A stretch of DNA of 44,892 nt, from assembly GCA_018398765.1 (NCBI GenBank), contig JAHBMJ010000323.1, positions 1 to 44,892 of the forward strand, read 5' to 3'. Source of the DNA: Chromera velia (Eukaryota > Sar > Chromeraceae). Below are positions 13,031 through 25,105 of the stretch, in pieces (positions within the stretch are counted from its first letter, which is position 1; every line of letters starts with the position of its first letter). The notes beneath the pieces are model-generated. The model was not told the DNA's origin, did not search any database, and worked only from the letters and a program-made list of their open reading frames with translations. A program made the translations under genes and the position numbers.

Positions 13031-13720
13031 CCTTTGACAGTCAGGAAGACCCAAAGAAACCCGGAGTGAACTGAAAGGCAATCCCACTCGGCTTAGAAGA
13101 CACAGCTAGCGCTCGGTAACTTCTACCTCCCTGCTGTATGCCGACCGCTGGCTCGTCTTGTAGAGGAGATGCAAGCGACTACAAGACTTAGTACAAGTTT
13201 TCATTTTGCATTCAGTTCGAAGCATGCGATCTTCGTCGTGCCGCAGACTGAGCCGCTGGCCGAAGTTTTTGACGCACGCAAAATGAGCCAAAGTGCCCAA
13301 TCGGCTTATATAGGAAGGGTTTTTTGGATGCCGCGGCATGTCCAGAAAATATATATAATTTTCATTTTACATATCTATATTTTCGAGAGTGTGCGTATAC
13401 CGAGCTTCCGGGGGCCACGTCACGTGCATGCACGCGTGAAAATCGCGTATACGAGTGGCCGAATTCGCATGCATTCGGCAAAGGTGTTGGAAGGAAGGGC
13501 GAATCTGCTGTCCTTGTATGATGCCCCTTTGACATCAACATTCGTTTAGCACCTCCAGAATCGTACAGAGCCCCCGGCAAAGAACTGAGGCATCCCTAGG
13601 TTCCACATTCTGTACACCAAAAGTCAGGTAGACTGTCGTAATCGGGTGAGGTGAAACCGCTGTTCTCTCCCCCCCCCTCGAACAACCTTCCAGAACCGGC
13701 TTCTCCGGCTTCTTCTCACA
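13031..13720. promoter_or_regulatory. Divergent promoter between squalene epoxidase and PP1
   Basis: The two start codons are 690 bp apart on opposite strands, so this interval must hold both promoters and leaders. It contains TCGGCTTATATAGG (13301-13314), which agrees with the Toxoplasma ribosomal-protein promoter word TRP-1 (recalled as TCGGCTTATATTCGG) over its first 11 bases. It also contains two GCATGC words with TRP-2 flanks: TGCATGCA at 13425-13432 and CGCATGCA at about 13467-13474. Function is inferred from position and motif only. Confidence 0.55.
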
Positions 13721-16644
<2,924 letters not shown>

Positions 16645-17791
16645 GGAGAGAGAATGTTGAAAGGAAAGCAGCGTCGGCAGTGCCTTTGGGAAAGGGACGG
16701 AAATGGGAAGGCGGGAGTGATGTGAAGTGAGGGTGGGTGCATGTGGGGGCATTTGCCTACGCTGACGACGACAGTGTCCGTTGATGTGTGTAGGTGGTAA
16801 CTTACTTGCTCTGTGCATGCATAAATGAATGAATGAGAAGATGAATGGACTATTCAAAAGAAAAGAAAGAAGAATCGCCGAATTCGTTCACTCGTTCGTT
16901 TTGCTTCAGTCTTGTCTTCCTGTCATGTCTTTCTATTTACACTTACGTTAACGTGAAGGAGAGGACCGAAAGCCCGAGTCCCTTCCTGATCCTGATCGAT
17001 TTGCATGGAAAAGAGAAGAGAGGTGAGTCGAGTCAAGGATTGAATGGACTGGGCGGGAGGTGTTGGGGAGCACGGTTGCATATGCGAAAACAGGGCATCG
17101 CAGCGGTAGTCCCCTCAGGAGCGGCACCTCTAGCTGTATTGCGCCCCTCCTCTCTCTATGCATGGTTCTCTTCTCTGTATACGGAGAAGGGACAAAAGAA
17201 GGTGAGCAAGAGAGGAGAGGGTATCTATTTCCAAAGCCAGCCAGCGTCAGCTTGTCTGTCGTTCTGATTTCTGTTTGTAAAAGAGGTCGGCGTCTGATTA
17301 GAGAGTGAGGGAGGGAGGGAGGGGAAAGGAAAGGAGGCAGCAAGCAAGTTTTCACTCTTTTTCGACTGACTGACAGGGACAGAGACAAGTCGGTTGGTTG
17401 GTTGATTGTTCCATGTAAGAGAATTCAAACATCGCATCGCACGTGTGCAAAGCTGCGACCGAGACATCTAATCTCATTCTCAGCCTCAATCAGTCTCCAC
17501 AACTTTTTCTTCACTCCGCCTGTCGCTCTTCCCCGCCACCTTTCCTTGTCATCCTCCGTTCCTTCCCCCCTTCACCTCAAGGAAAGGCGACCCATTTGAT
17601 CCACTTCTAACGGTGCAGGGCAGAAAAAGAAGAAACCAGAAGGGAAGGAAGCTAGGGCTACACGCCACGCAATGAGACAAAAAAAAAAAGTCGGTGTGTC
17701 TGCCTTTCCCTTCGCCTCATCGCAAACTCGACTTACTGGAAGAGAAGGATTCAGTTTTCGAAGGACGGTCAAGCTGTTTGCAAACCGATTG

Positions 17792-17830
<39 letters not shown>

Positions 17831-18221
17831 CATGCCTGCAAGATCAAACCAGACCAGACAAGAAGAGCGGTCCATGCACCCTTCTGTGGCACTCCAAATG
17901 CCCAAAGACAGTCGGAAGGGGTTGGGGAGAGTGATGCGTTCTCTGTTATTTACTGTTCCTTCTTCTGGACCAAACAACGAATCCAAGCACCTCCGGAAGG
18001 CCCGTTGGTGCTCAACTTAGGTAGAAGAGAAATGGTCGCTTCACACCTCCTGCAATCGTATCAAAGCCGCAGAAGAGAAAAGTCATCTTGAGGGTCTTAC
18101 AGGACCGTTAGATACTCTGGGGCATGCATTTCGTCAATGAACGTGTCGGTCGAGATCGCGGCTGTTGCAGCCCTTCAGAATTAGGCTGCATCCCTCTTTC
18201 TGCATGCTCCGCTAAACCTTC
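16645..18221. other. Gene-free interval after PP1
   Basis: No recognisable coding exon on either strand. A (TGCC)n tract at about 17789-17830 makes a repetitive Ala-Cys-Leu-Pro frame (plus strand) and an Ala-Gly-Arg-Gln frame (minus strand), both rejected as genes. The first part is presumably the PP1 3' untranslated region. Confidence 0.6.
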
Positions 18222-18420
18222 ATCTATGAGTCGGCTTGCTATGTCAAAATAGTGAAAATAGTAAAAATGGTGACTATTTTTACTATTCGCTACGTCGAAT
18301 AGTAAAATAGTTCATAATAGTTAGCCATTTTTATTATTTTAATAGTAAAATAGTGCTTTTACTATTAAAATAGTAAAAATAGCTAACTATTTTCTACACA
18401 GTACGGTTAGGAGTTACTAG
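18222..18420 (+). repeat. Left terminal inverted repeat of the TIR element
   Basis: AT-rich arm with repeated AATAGTAAAATAGT words and their inverses. Its inverted partner is at about 24813-24958. Confidence 0.72.
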
Positions 18421-19690
18421 AGGAGTTACTACCGGGCCCTTTGGGGGGGCGGCGAGTTACCGTCACTTTGGTAACCATGGGGCGGTAACTTAGGGGCCCA
18501 AGGGCCCCTACCACTACGGTGGTAGTTCGGGCCAAGACCCCGGCAAAGGATACAAAAAAAGCGTGACGTATGCATGGATTGAAAAAAAATCCGTCTCCTT
18601 CAAATCCGTTTCAACTTTCGAATTCAAAATCAATTTTCAAACGAAGGTCAACCTTACTTATGGTCAAAATTATGGAATCGTTTCTCTTCTGTCCCCTGTT
18701 AGAGCAGACAAACAATTGACGAAGGCTTCAGTTCGGCAGTGATCAGTGCTTTCTCATGCGCACTGTATGTGGAAAACTGGGAAACAACACTGAGTAGTCC
18801 ACTTTTTCCTAGTTTACTGTTCACTGTGTCTAGCGGTTTTCGGTTTTTTTGTCTTGTCGTGAGATGCAGTGTAGTGAAGTTTTTCCTTCCTCCTCTCTCC
18901 CCTCTCATTCTTCGTTCTTCTTTTTTCTTTCCTGTGTTTTTGCGGCCCGCTTCTTGATTCCTTCATTCTTCGTTCTTCTTTTTTCTTTCTTGTGTTTCCC
19001 TCCTGCCCAGAAGAGGCAAGCCACGCATCCACTTCAAGGCTGACCGGCCGCATAAGTCTGGGTAGAAAGGCAGCGACATACCGATCTCCCAGTCACCCCT
19101 CAATGTTGCATTCGTTAGCTAGATTCGTTGGAGTTTGAGTCAGAGCGGAAGTGCAGTCACTGCACAGTTATTCATGTGCATCGCGGTGCATCCCAGACAT
19201 ACCAAAGCCGAGCCTTGTACGGCAGGCTCATACAGTTCTCATTCAATGACGTTGGTCTTCTTATGAGGAAGTGTAGTTACGGTTACTCAACACACTGAGC
19301 TGAGTACAGAGGTCGACGCCTTGCACAGCCCTAACAGGCCTTACTAAGTGACCTTGACTGTCTGGTTTACACAGTCCGGACATTCATATTATGCATCATC
19401 ACACAGTTGGACAATCAACGCTCGCACTGCAGCATCATAATGCCATTCTTCATAGACTTTGAGATAGATTAATATCTTAGACCTAAGAGTTTAACAACAT
19501 TGGCGTTTACTCTGTAGCCTCTGTTGATTCTAGATTTGATGGTAAAACTAGGTAAAACAGGTTTAAAGTTGACTAGTATTATAGAAAATATGCAGTACTA
19601 CCACTACCATGGTCATGGTACTAAAAACTACTACCGTAACCGTGAAATTGGTAACCCGGGTGGCCGTTAGCATCCTACTATCGTTACTCC

Positions 19691-19926
19691 AGAAATAATA
19701 TGGATTAATCTGGACGACTATCAGACACACGGACTCTCATATGCAAAGTCGTTACGACTGGTAAGAGACTGACATTATGACAAGGTACAACGATCCTTCT
19801 GTATCTTGCAGGTATCTGTATCATATGATTGATAATACAGATCCTATGAGGATAACGTCAGATTCAATCATCCCTGGCACCCCTGACATCTCCATTCTGA
19901 GACTGTCATGAATCTAATTCACAACT
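19691..19926 (-). repeat. 3' LTR of the copia element
   Basis: 236 bp, same ends as the 5' LTR apart from point differences. The left flank ACTCC (19686-19690) is one copy of the target duplication. Confidence 0.92.
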
Positions 19927-19938
19927 CACCCCCTCATG
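19927..19938 (-). other. Polypurine tract of the copia element
   Basis: The minus strand reads ATGAGGGGGTG immediately before the 3' LTR, the expected position for plus-strand priming. Confidence 0.65.
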
Positions 19939-19958
19939 ACAGGCGAACGATCCACACT

Positions 19959-20354
19959 TCAATCATAGATCGATTGACCAAAAGCAATAGGCTTGGTGAG
20001 TGGATTGGCTGCCTGAATCTCATGAGGGATCCAAACAACGATGGCAGACAATTGCTTGCATCTCTGAATGCACCAGTCGAGAACATGCTGCATCTCCGTG
20101 TCTGAATCTGCCACCCCCGATCTAAACTGATCATGCAAAGGGTTACAGTCAATCAAGAACTGAACGGGTATGTCTTTCTGAAAATTCCGGCCAAAAGAAA
20201 TCAGTCGAGGCACACGCTTGAGGCACTGCTCAAACCCAACCAATTCTGAAGCTGTGGAGCTGCCCAGCTTGACGGTCGAACGCATCGAACGCCATGTGAA
20301 AATGTTGAACAATTCATCTCCTGGCTTCCAGACATGATCAACGAGAAGAACAAT
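19959..20354 (-). CDS. Copia RNase H
   Basis: Same frame, after the last TAG. FTWRSMRSTVKLGSSTASELVG is the copia RNase H motif in which a Ser/Thr-rich turn precedes the catalytic Glu; FLIDCNPLHD holds the next Asp; IVVWIPHEIQAANPLTKP is the conserved end where an Asn takes the place of the usual Asp before LTK. The frame ends in TGA (19961-19959), about 30 bases before the 3' LTR, where a polyprotein should end. Confidence 0.88.
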   Translation of the reverse strand: MVLLVDHVWKPGDELFNIFTWRSMRSTVKLGSSTASELVGFEQCLKRVPRLISFGRNFQKDIPVQFLIDCNPLHDQFRSGVADSDTEMQHVLDWCIQRCKQLSAIVVWIPHEIQAANPLTKPIAFGQSIYD

Positions 20355-20357
20355 CTA

Positions 20358-21260
20358 TGCATGCCTTCCTTCGTATGTGTCTTTCTCATGAGAGGAATCA
20401 ATGAAGAAAACCATCTTAAGAAGAGGAGAGCGAGACAGACGGCAGAAATTCAGACCTTCTAGATCTTTCTTAATTTCGTGCAGGATTCTGACAGCAATCA
20501 CGAGATGCCTGTGGGTCGGTGTCTTCCCATAGCGAGAAAAAACATCGTACCACACACGACGGAAAGGAGAGAGACGTCCCCCCCAACCCAGACACCCGAT
20601 CATACTGCTGTAGATGTCTTTCAGAGACAGATCTGGTTGCTCACCTTCCTGTAGATGAAAATCCTTTTCTTTGCATGAAAACGTGCCCCCCACTCCTCCT
20701 CGAGGGATCTTGTATTCTTGAAACAGTTTGTCTGTGTCCACCCCCTCAAGATACGAAGACATCGAGACTCTGCACTCCCCTTTGTCTCCTTCAAAGTCCA
20801 TTCCCACATACTTGAATTTGTATAAAGCCATATCAAGCTTCGTCATTTTCCCAAACTCCATCTCCCCCTGCAGATGTCGTATCACCCTCTCAACCTGCCC
20901 AAAAGCAATCAGACCAAAAACGTCATCAATCCAATTGATGAGAACATTCTTCTCTTTATCAACTGCAATCCCTAACTCTATTTTCTCAAACCCTGCCCGC
21001 CCCGTTGTCCCAACCCACTTGTTGTCAAAAAGTTTGGACAAGATAGGCATGCCGTAGAGACCGCGAACAACCTCTCGGATCTGTCCAGGCAAGAGAGATC
21101 TGGCGTACTCTTTCACTCTCTCCCACTTCTTGGGCTTCATGTCTGGACAGGGGCATACGTCTGGGATCGGAGGCATCCACATAGGCATGCGCGTGTAGAC
21201 TCTCTCTGCATTCGTGTCGGTAGACTGAAGGAACGCCCCCTTCACATCCCCTACAAAAAT
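20358..21260 (-). CDS. Copia reverse transcriptase
   Basis: Continues the frame after TAG. VGDVKGAFLQS holds the first catalytic Asp (codon 21248-21246); LYGMPILSKLFDNKW is the helix-rich middle; INWIDDVFG is the YxDD-type box (two Asp codons at 20927-20922), here with Trp in place of the usual Tyr. DIYSSMIGCLGW corresponds to the conserved Y-x-x-x-x-G-x-L-x-Y region near the RT end, and VIAVRILHEIKKDLEGLNF to the copia linker into RNase H. FFIDSSHEKD carries the first RNase H Asp. TAG at 20357-20355 follows a few residues later. Confidence 0.9.
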
Positions 21261-21263
21261 CTA

Positions 21264-22898
21264 CAAAGCGCACGCGAGTGCCCAGATCATGCAGAAAAAG
21301 ATCAAAGCAGGGACAGGAGTACCTGTGAAGGTATCGATCTTTCTCTTATCCTGGAAACCCTTCCCGAAGCATCGGGCTTTTAGCACTCTCTTTGTCGCTG
21401 TGGGGGGAGAGTGACTGGGAGATGGACTTCCGTTCTTTCCTTCCTTCACCTTTCCTTTCTCTGTCTCTTTCTCCTTCCATGTGAGCCTCCAGCTAAGATC
21501 CATCGCCATCTTGGCCTCTTCCCTCGGAACCGCCCTCCCAAACACCTCCTGCCCACAGATGTTCTGGAGCCACTCATCTCTCATCGCCTTATTGAACTTC
21601 CCCTCCCTCACCTCTTCTTCCTTTACTAGAATGTTGGTGGAGCCTTTCTTGAAATCAAAGGCTGCCAGCGTCTCCAATAATTCCGAATACATTGACCCTT
21701 GTTCTGCCCCCCCCTCGTGCTGAGGATTTCTGAGAAGGTCGGAACCAAACAAGGAGTCATCAGGAGGAATGCCATCAGGGTGAGGGGCTGCGGGTATATC
21801 CCCACCTGCGTCTGGCGGCACCCCCTCATTCACAACACCCTGCTGCTGTGCGGACAGACCGACACCAATCGGAGGGGGGCCTGGAGAGACTTGGGATTCG
21901 ATCTTGGCAGGCAGACGGTCGTCTACGAAATCGAAATAACGCAGTACTTGCTGTTTCTGAATGGGATTCGGCGCTATTCCCTCTGCACGCCACTTCTCAC
22001 TCCCATCCCCCACTGGCTGGAGCCATGCTGCAGGGATGAACTTGTGATACGCTTTCCCTGTCTGCATCATCACAAGACACCTGCCATTCGCTTCCACAAG
22101 CAAACCTGTGTACTTCCTCTGGCTATCTCCCGAAGGGCCCGCTCCCTGCTGTGGAACCTCTGCCTGGACTTCTATTCCCAGATCCTGGTCGTCGCCTCCT
22201 ATGCCTGCTGCACCCCTCCCGTCCTCTTGAGCAGTGGCTGCCCCCCCCTGAATCGCACCGATCTGCAGAGGAGCCCCACAACCCTGTGGATGGGCGGCAG
22301 GAAGGTTCTGACCAGAAACCTGATTCCGTTGAGTGCGGATAGGTCTCTCAGCGAACCCCAAAATCCTTTTGATTCCAGTCGGGGCCCTTTCTGGGAGGAT
22401 GGGTGGGCTGAACGACCTGCAGGTTTCGATGAACTTACTCCCAATCAACTCGGGGCCCCTGTCTGTGAGGATCTTCTTAGGAACGACACCGTAGTAATCG
22501 ATCCAATCCATCAAGGAATCTGCAGCATCACGGCGGCCACGCATCGGAGTGTCAAACTTGCTACAGATGTGGAGATCTGTCCAAAGATTCCCATACAGGA
22601 ACCCACTGACCTCTGTATCCTCATTCCTAGGAAACCACGTGTCCAAATACACCTCATCCCCGAATTCCTTCACCTTGCTTCTTCGGCTCTTCTCCCAAGT
22701 CGTTGCCCTCAACGATTTGTTAACTGCCTGCTTCTGCTGGCAAGTCCGGCAAGTGGCAGTAATCTCTGCTGCCATGGCTGCTGTGATGGACTTTCCGTCC
22801 TTTTCGAGGGTGAGACGGAAATATTTAGCTCCTGAATGGATGCCGAGACGATCGTGCTCGACTCTCGCCTCCTCTATGTCCAAACGACGCAGCTCAAG
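21264..22898 (-). CDS. Copia integrase and start of reverse transcriptase
   Basis: Same frame. Zinc-binding HHCC: His at HDRLGIH (two His six apart), then CRTC. Catalytic core: Asp in VYLDTW (about 22643), Asp in LTDRGPE (about 22463) and Glu in GFAERPIRT (about 22349). The spacing of 60 and 38 residues fits the D,D(35)E integrase core. A Gln/Ala/Gly-rich linker follows, then AMRDEWLQN and VLKARCFGKGFQDKRKIDTFTG. The last two match the conserved copia RT entry, where a K-A-R motif precedes G-F-Q. TAG at 21263-21261 lies five codons before the first RT catalytic Asp. There is no frameshift. Confidence 0.9.
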
Positions 22899-22916
22899 CT
22901 ACACACACAGAGCCTA

Positions 22917-23579
22917 CCTACCACCACCCCACTCACGGTCGAACTCTGCTTCCTTTTTCTTCGCATTAACAGGGAGAGGAAAGGAAAGGATCTGAGAGCA
23001 GCAGTGGCCATTCGGTGCATCAACAGTGACACGATGTATAATACCACGGACATCTCGCACATCAAAGTACGACGGCGTCTCACCTGACCTATCAAACGCT
23101 GCGCAGGCATCATATGTGACCAACGTAGGAACATCGTCATCTGTGAGGTAGAGATATGTGTGGAACAGCCCACCCGTCTCGTTCTCTAGAATCATGGTGC
23201 CGATCCCATTGACATTGATCCAAACACGCTCAGACGTTTGGCGGCCATCGCCGTCGCACTTTGCAACGCCGACGCGTGCGGAGTACGGCTGTTCCTGAAC
23301 CAGAACTCCAGCTCTCTGCAACCTCCCACGATTCCCCGTTCCCCTCTCGGTACCCGTGTCTACCATGGCCCGTCCGACATCATGCCGACAGTTCGTACAC
23401 TGATATGTGACACAGTTTGATGATTGCTGGAAATCAAACGCTGTGTGAGGGGAAGGGCGGAAGTTGGGCATATCATACTCTCCGATGACGAACTCACCCG
23501 GGTTACCCGGATCTCCTCGAACATGGTTGACTGTTTGTTTCTTCTTTGACTTGGGTGGGGCGGCATTCTTCTCTACCAT
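22917..23579 (-). CDS. Copia aspartic protease region
   Basis: Continues in the gag frame. AMVDTGT (Asp-Thr-Gly codons at 23360-23352) is the single-copy retroviral-type aspartic protease active site, preceded by a Cys-rich stretch CVTYQCTNCRHD. It would cut the polyprotein into its parts. After about 140 further residues the frame meets TAG at 22916-22914 and again four codons later at 22901-22899, both in frame with the integrase that follows. This is the least conserved part; the family call rests on the DTG site and its place between gag and integrase. Confidence 0.78.
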
Positions 23580-23594
23580 ACACCTGCTGCACCT

Positions 23595-24524
23595 GCAGGT
23601 TGGCTTCTAGTGGCCCAGACGACCACAGCACTTGCACTCATTCCCCTCTTTGAGTGATTCGCATGTACTGGGGTTCTTGCAGCTGCTCCGACCACAATGC
23701 CAACACTTCTTTTCGGAATTCGAGACAAGGTTGCCTTTCGGCTGAGACGAGTTGTTTGACTTCTTCGGGAGACGGGTGTTGTTGGGTTTTTCTTTGTGTA
23801 GGAGTCCCATCCCACCTCCAACAAACAGTGCAATCTCTTCTTTCACGACGGTCTGTATATCCCCCTGCTTCTTGGGTGCAAGCCCTTCCTTCCGCGGGGC
23901 AAACTCATCTCCGTGTACTGTCTTGCACATCTCAGTGAGTTTCTGAATGAGTACATCTGGATCCTTCAGCTGTGCGGATGTGAGAGTTGCCGACCAGACA
24001 TCCTGCATCGACTGGGACAGGGATCTGAGTACTGCATTGGCCCTCTTCCTCATGAGAACTTCCCTTTTGAGACTATCGGTACGGGTTACCAGGTTTCTAT
24101 ATTGATTAATCACCTCAGTCCCGGTTGATCTGCTCAAAGCGGGGAAAGTCTCCCATTCTCTTTCTACCTTATCGCGTTTCTTTTCATCGTTATCCTCCCC
24201 CGATGACTTGAGGGTATCAATAAGGGCCTTTTTATACTTATCGTACTCAATACTCCCGTTGGCATTGTCATAGTCACCCGCTTTCCCCTTCTAAAATACG
24301 TTGTCTATGACCACCCCTACCCTAGGGTGTCCTTTTGTTGACCGATAGAGCTGGTCGCATGTCCAACGATCCAGCTTCACCCCGTCAAGGTCTACTTTTC
24401 CATCCAAAATCGAAAGGAAGGAGTCGTAAAACCTCGAAAAGGTATTGACCTCATTGACTGCCAAGTCTTTATCGGGTTTGTCGATGAAGAGAGGGAAGAC
24501 GAGCTTCCCGTCCGTTGCAAACAT
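23595..24524 (-). CDS. Copia gag region with CCHC zinc knuckle
   Basis: Nucleocapsid/capsid part of the polyprotein. The first ATG in the frame is at 24524. The region has a helical, charged capsid-like stretch, then a basic Ser/Asn-rich part. It ends with CWHCGRSSCKNPSTC and a CCHC knuckle spanning 23636-23595: Cys, 2 residues, Cys, 4, His, 4, Cys. TAG codons stand at 24293-24291 and, inside the knuckle right after its His, at 23609-23607. The spacing of the knuckle is perfect only if this TAG counts as one residue. Upstream of the ATG the frame stays open, except for TAG at 24536-24534, almost to the primer site. The capsid part itself is not recognisable by eye; the assignment rests on position and the knuckle. 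Confidence 0.82.
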
Positions 24525-24559
24525 TTGCACAGCCTACTCCAAACCTCTTTTACTCTCAC

Positions 24560-24572
24560 TGGCGTCATACCA
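24560..24572 (-). other. Primer binding site of the copia element
   Basis: Directly after the 5' LTR the minus strand reads TGGTATGACGCC. TGGTAT is the usual start of primer sites that pair with the 3' end of initiator Met-tRNA in copia elements; only the first six bases match that pattern. Confidence 0.6.
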
Positions 24573-24807
24573 AAAATAATATGGGTTAATCTGGACGACT
24601 ATTAGACACTTGGACTCTCATATACAAGGTCGTTACAACTGCTAAGAGACTGACATTATGACAAGGTACAACGATCCTTCTGTGTCTTGCAGGTATCTGT
24701 ATCATATGATTGATAATACAGATCCTATGAGGATGACGTCAGATTTAGTTACCCCTAGCACCCCTGATATCTCTATTTTAAGACTGTCATAAATCTAATT
24801 CACAACT
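24572..24807 (-). repeat. 5' LTR of the copia element
   Basis: 236 bp, aligning without gaps to 19691-19926. In element orientation it starts AGTTGTGAATTAGATT and ends CCATATTATTTTT, so it lacks the usual TG...CA ends. Confidence 0.92.
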
Positions 24808-24812
24808 ACTCC

Positions 24813-24958
24813 TAAGCGTATTGTGTACTATTTTCTAACTATTTTACTATGTGGCGTAGCAAATAGTATAAATAATAACTATTTGAACTATTTTTACTAT
24901 TTTTTTAACTATTTTTACTATTTTAAATAGCTTGCCGAGTCAATACCGACTCATAGAT
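24813..24958 (-). repeat. Right terminal inverted repeat of the TIR element
   Basis: Inverted match of 18222-18420, beginning just outside the copia 5' LTR and its target duplication. Confidence 0.72.
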
Positions 24959-25105
24959 ATTAATTCTATATTCCTACTTATTGTTAATATTATTTTATTT
25001 TTTTAAAAGAAGTTTAAAAGAACTGTAGTGATAGTGAGAGTGATTTAATTAGTGCCCTATAGCTAGGTAGAGCACTGTCGCCATTCTATCAGATTCCCGG
25101 CCTGA

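Larger units (their letters stand above)
19691..24807 (-). mobile_element. Full-length Ty1/copia LTR retrotransposon
   Basis: Two 236-bp direct repeats (24572-24807 and 19691-19926) bound an internal region whose minus strand encodes gag with a zinc knuckle, aspartic protease, integrase, reverse transcriptase and RNase H, in that order. Integrase ahead of RT defines the Ty1/copia class. The element is flanked by ACTCC at 19686-19690 and 24808-24812, a 5-bp target duplication. All coding parts lie in one reading frame from about 24524 to TGA at 19959-19961 (1,521 codons including stops), with no frameshift. Only TAG codons interrupt it: 24293-24291, 23609-23607, 22916-22914, 22901-22899, 21263-21261, 20357-20355, and 24536-24534 in a possible leader. 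The two LTRs differ at about 21 of 236 positions (about 91% identical), nearly all transitions, so the insertion is not recent. Confidence 0.93.
18222..24958. mobile_element. TIR element, about 1.6 kb without the inserted retrotransposon
   Basis: The left end ATCTATGAGTCGG (from 18222) has its inverted match ending at 24958. Inside both ends are AATAGTAAAATAGT-rich arms, a shared CGCTACG(T/C)C word and a shared TTAGGAG word. The homology continues inward beyond the copia insertion point with GTAAC/GGTAACC words (18418-18490 against 19600-19690). Removing the copia element (19691-24807) and one 5-bp duplication joins the two halves into an element of about 1.6 kb. No transposase frame is visible between 18420 and 19600, so it looks non-autonomous. 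Confidence 0.72.

Noticed and set aside
17572-18091. Frames with Ala-Gly-Arg-Gln or Ala-Cys-Leu-Pro repeats
   Set aside because: Produced by the (TGCC)n repeat; no family similarity.
21699-22835. 378-residue plus-strand frame
   Set aside because: Antisense shadow of the copia integrase, whose catalytic motifs are clear on the minus strand.
19959-24536. Whole-genome reassignment of TAG
   Set aside because: The assigned host exons (well over 2,000 codons) have no in-frame TAG, and one host gene ends in TAG, so at most an element-specific effect is considered.
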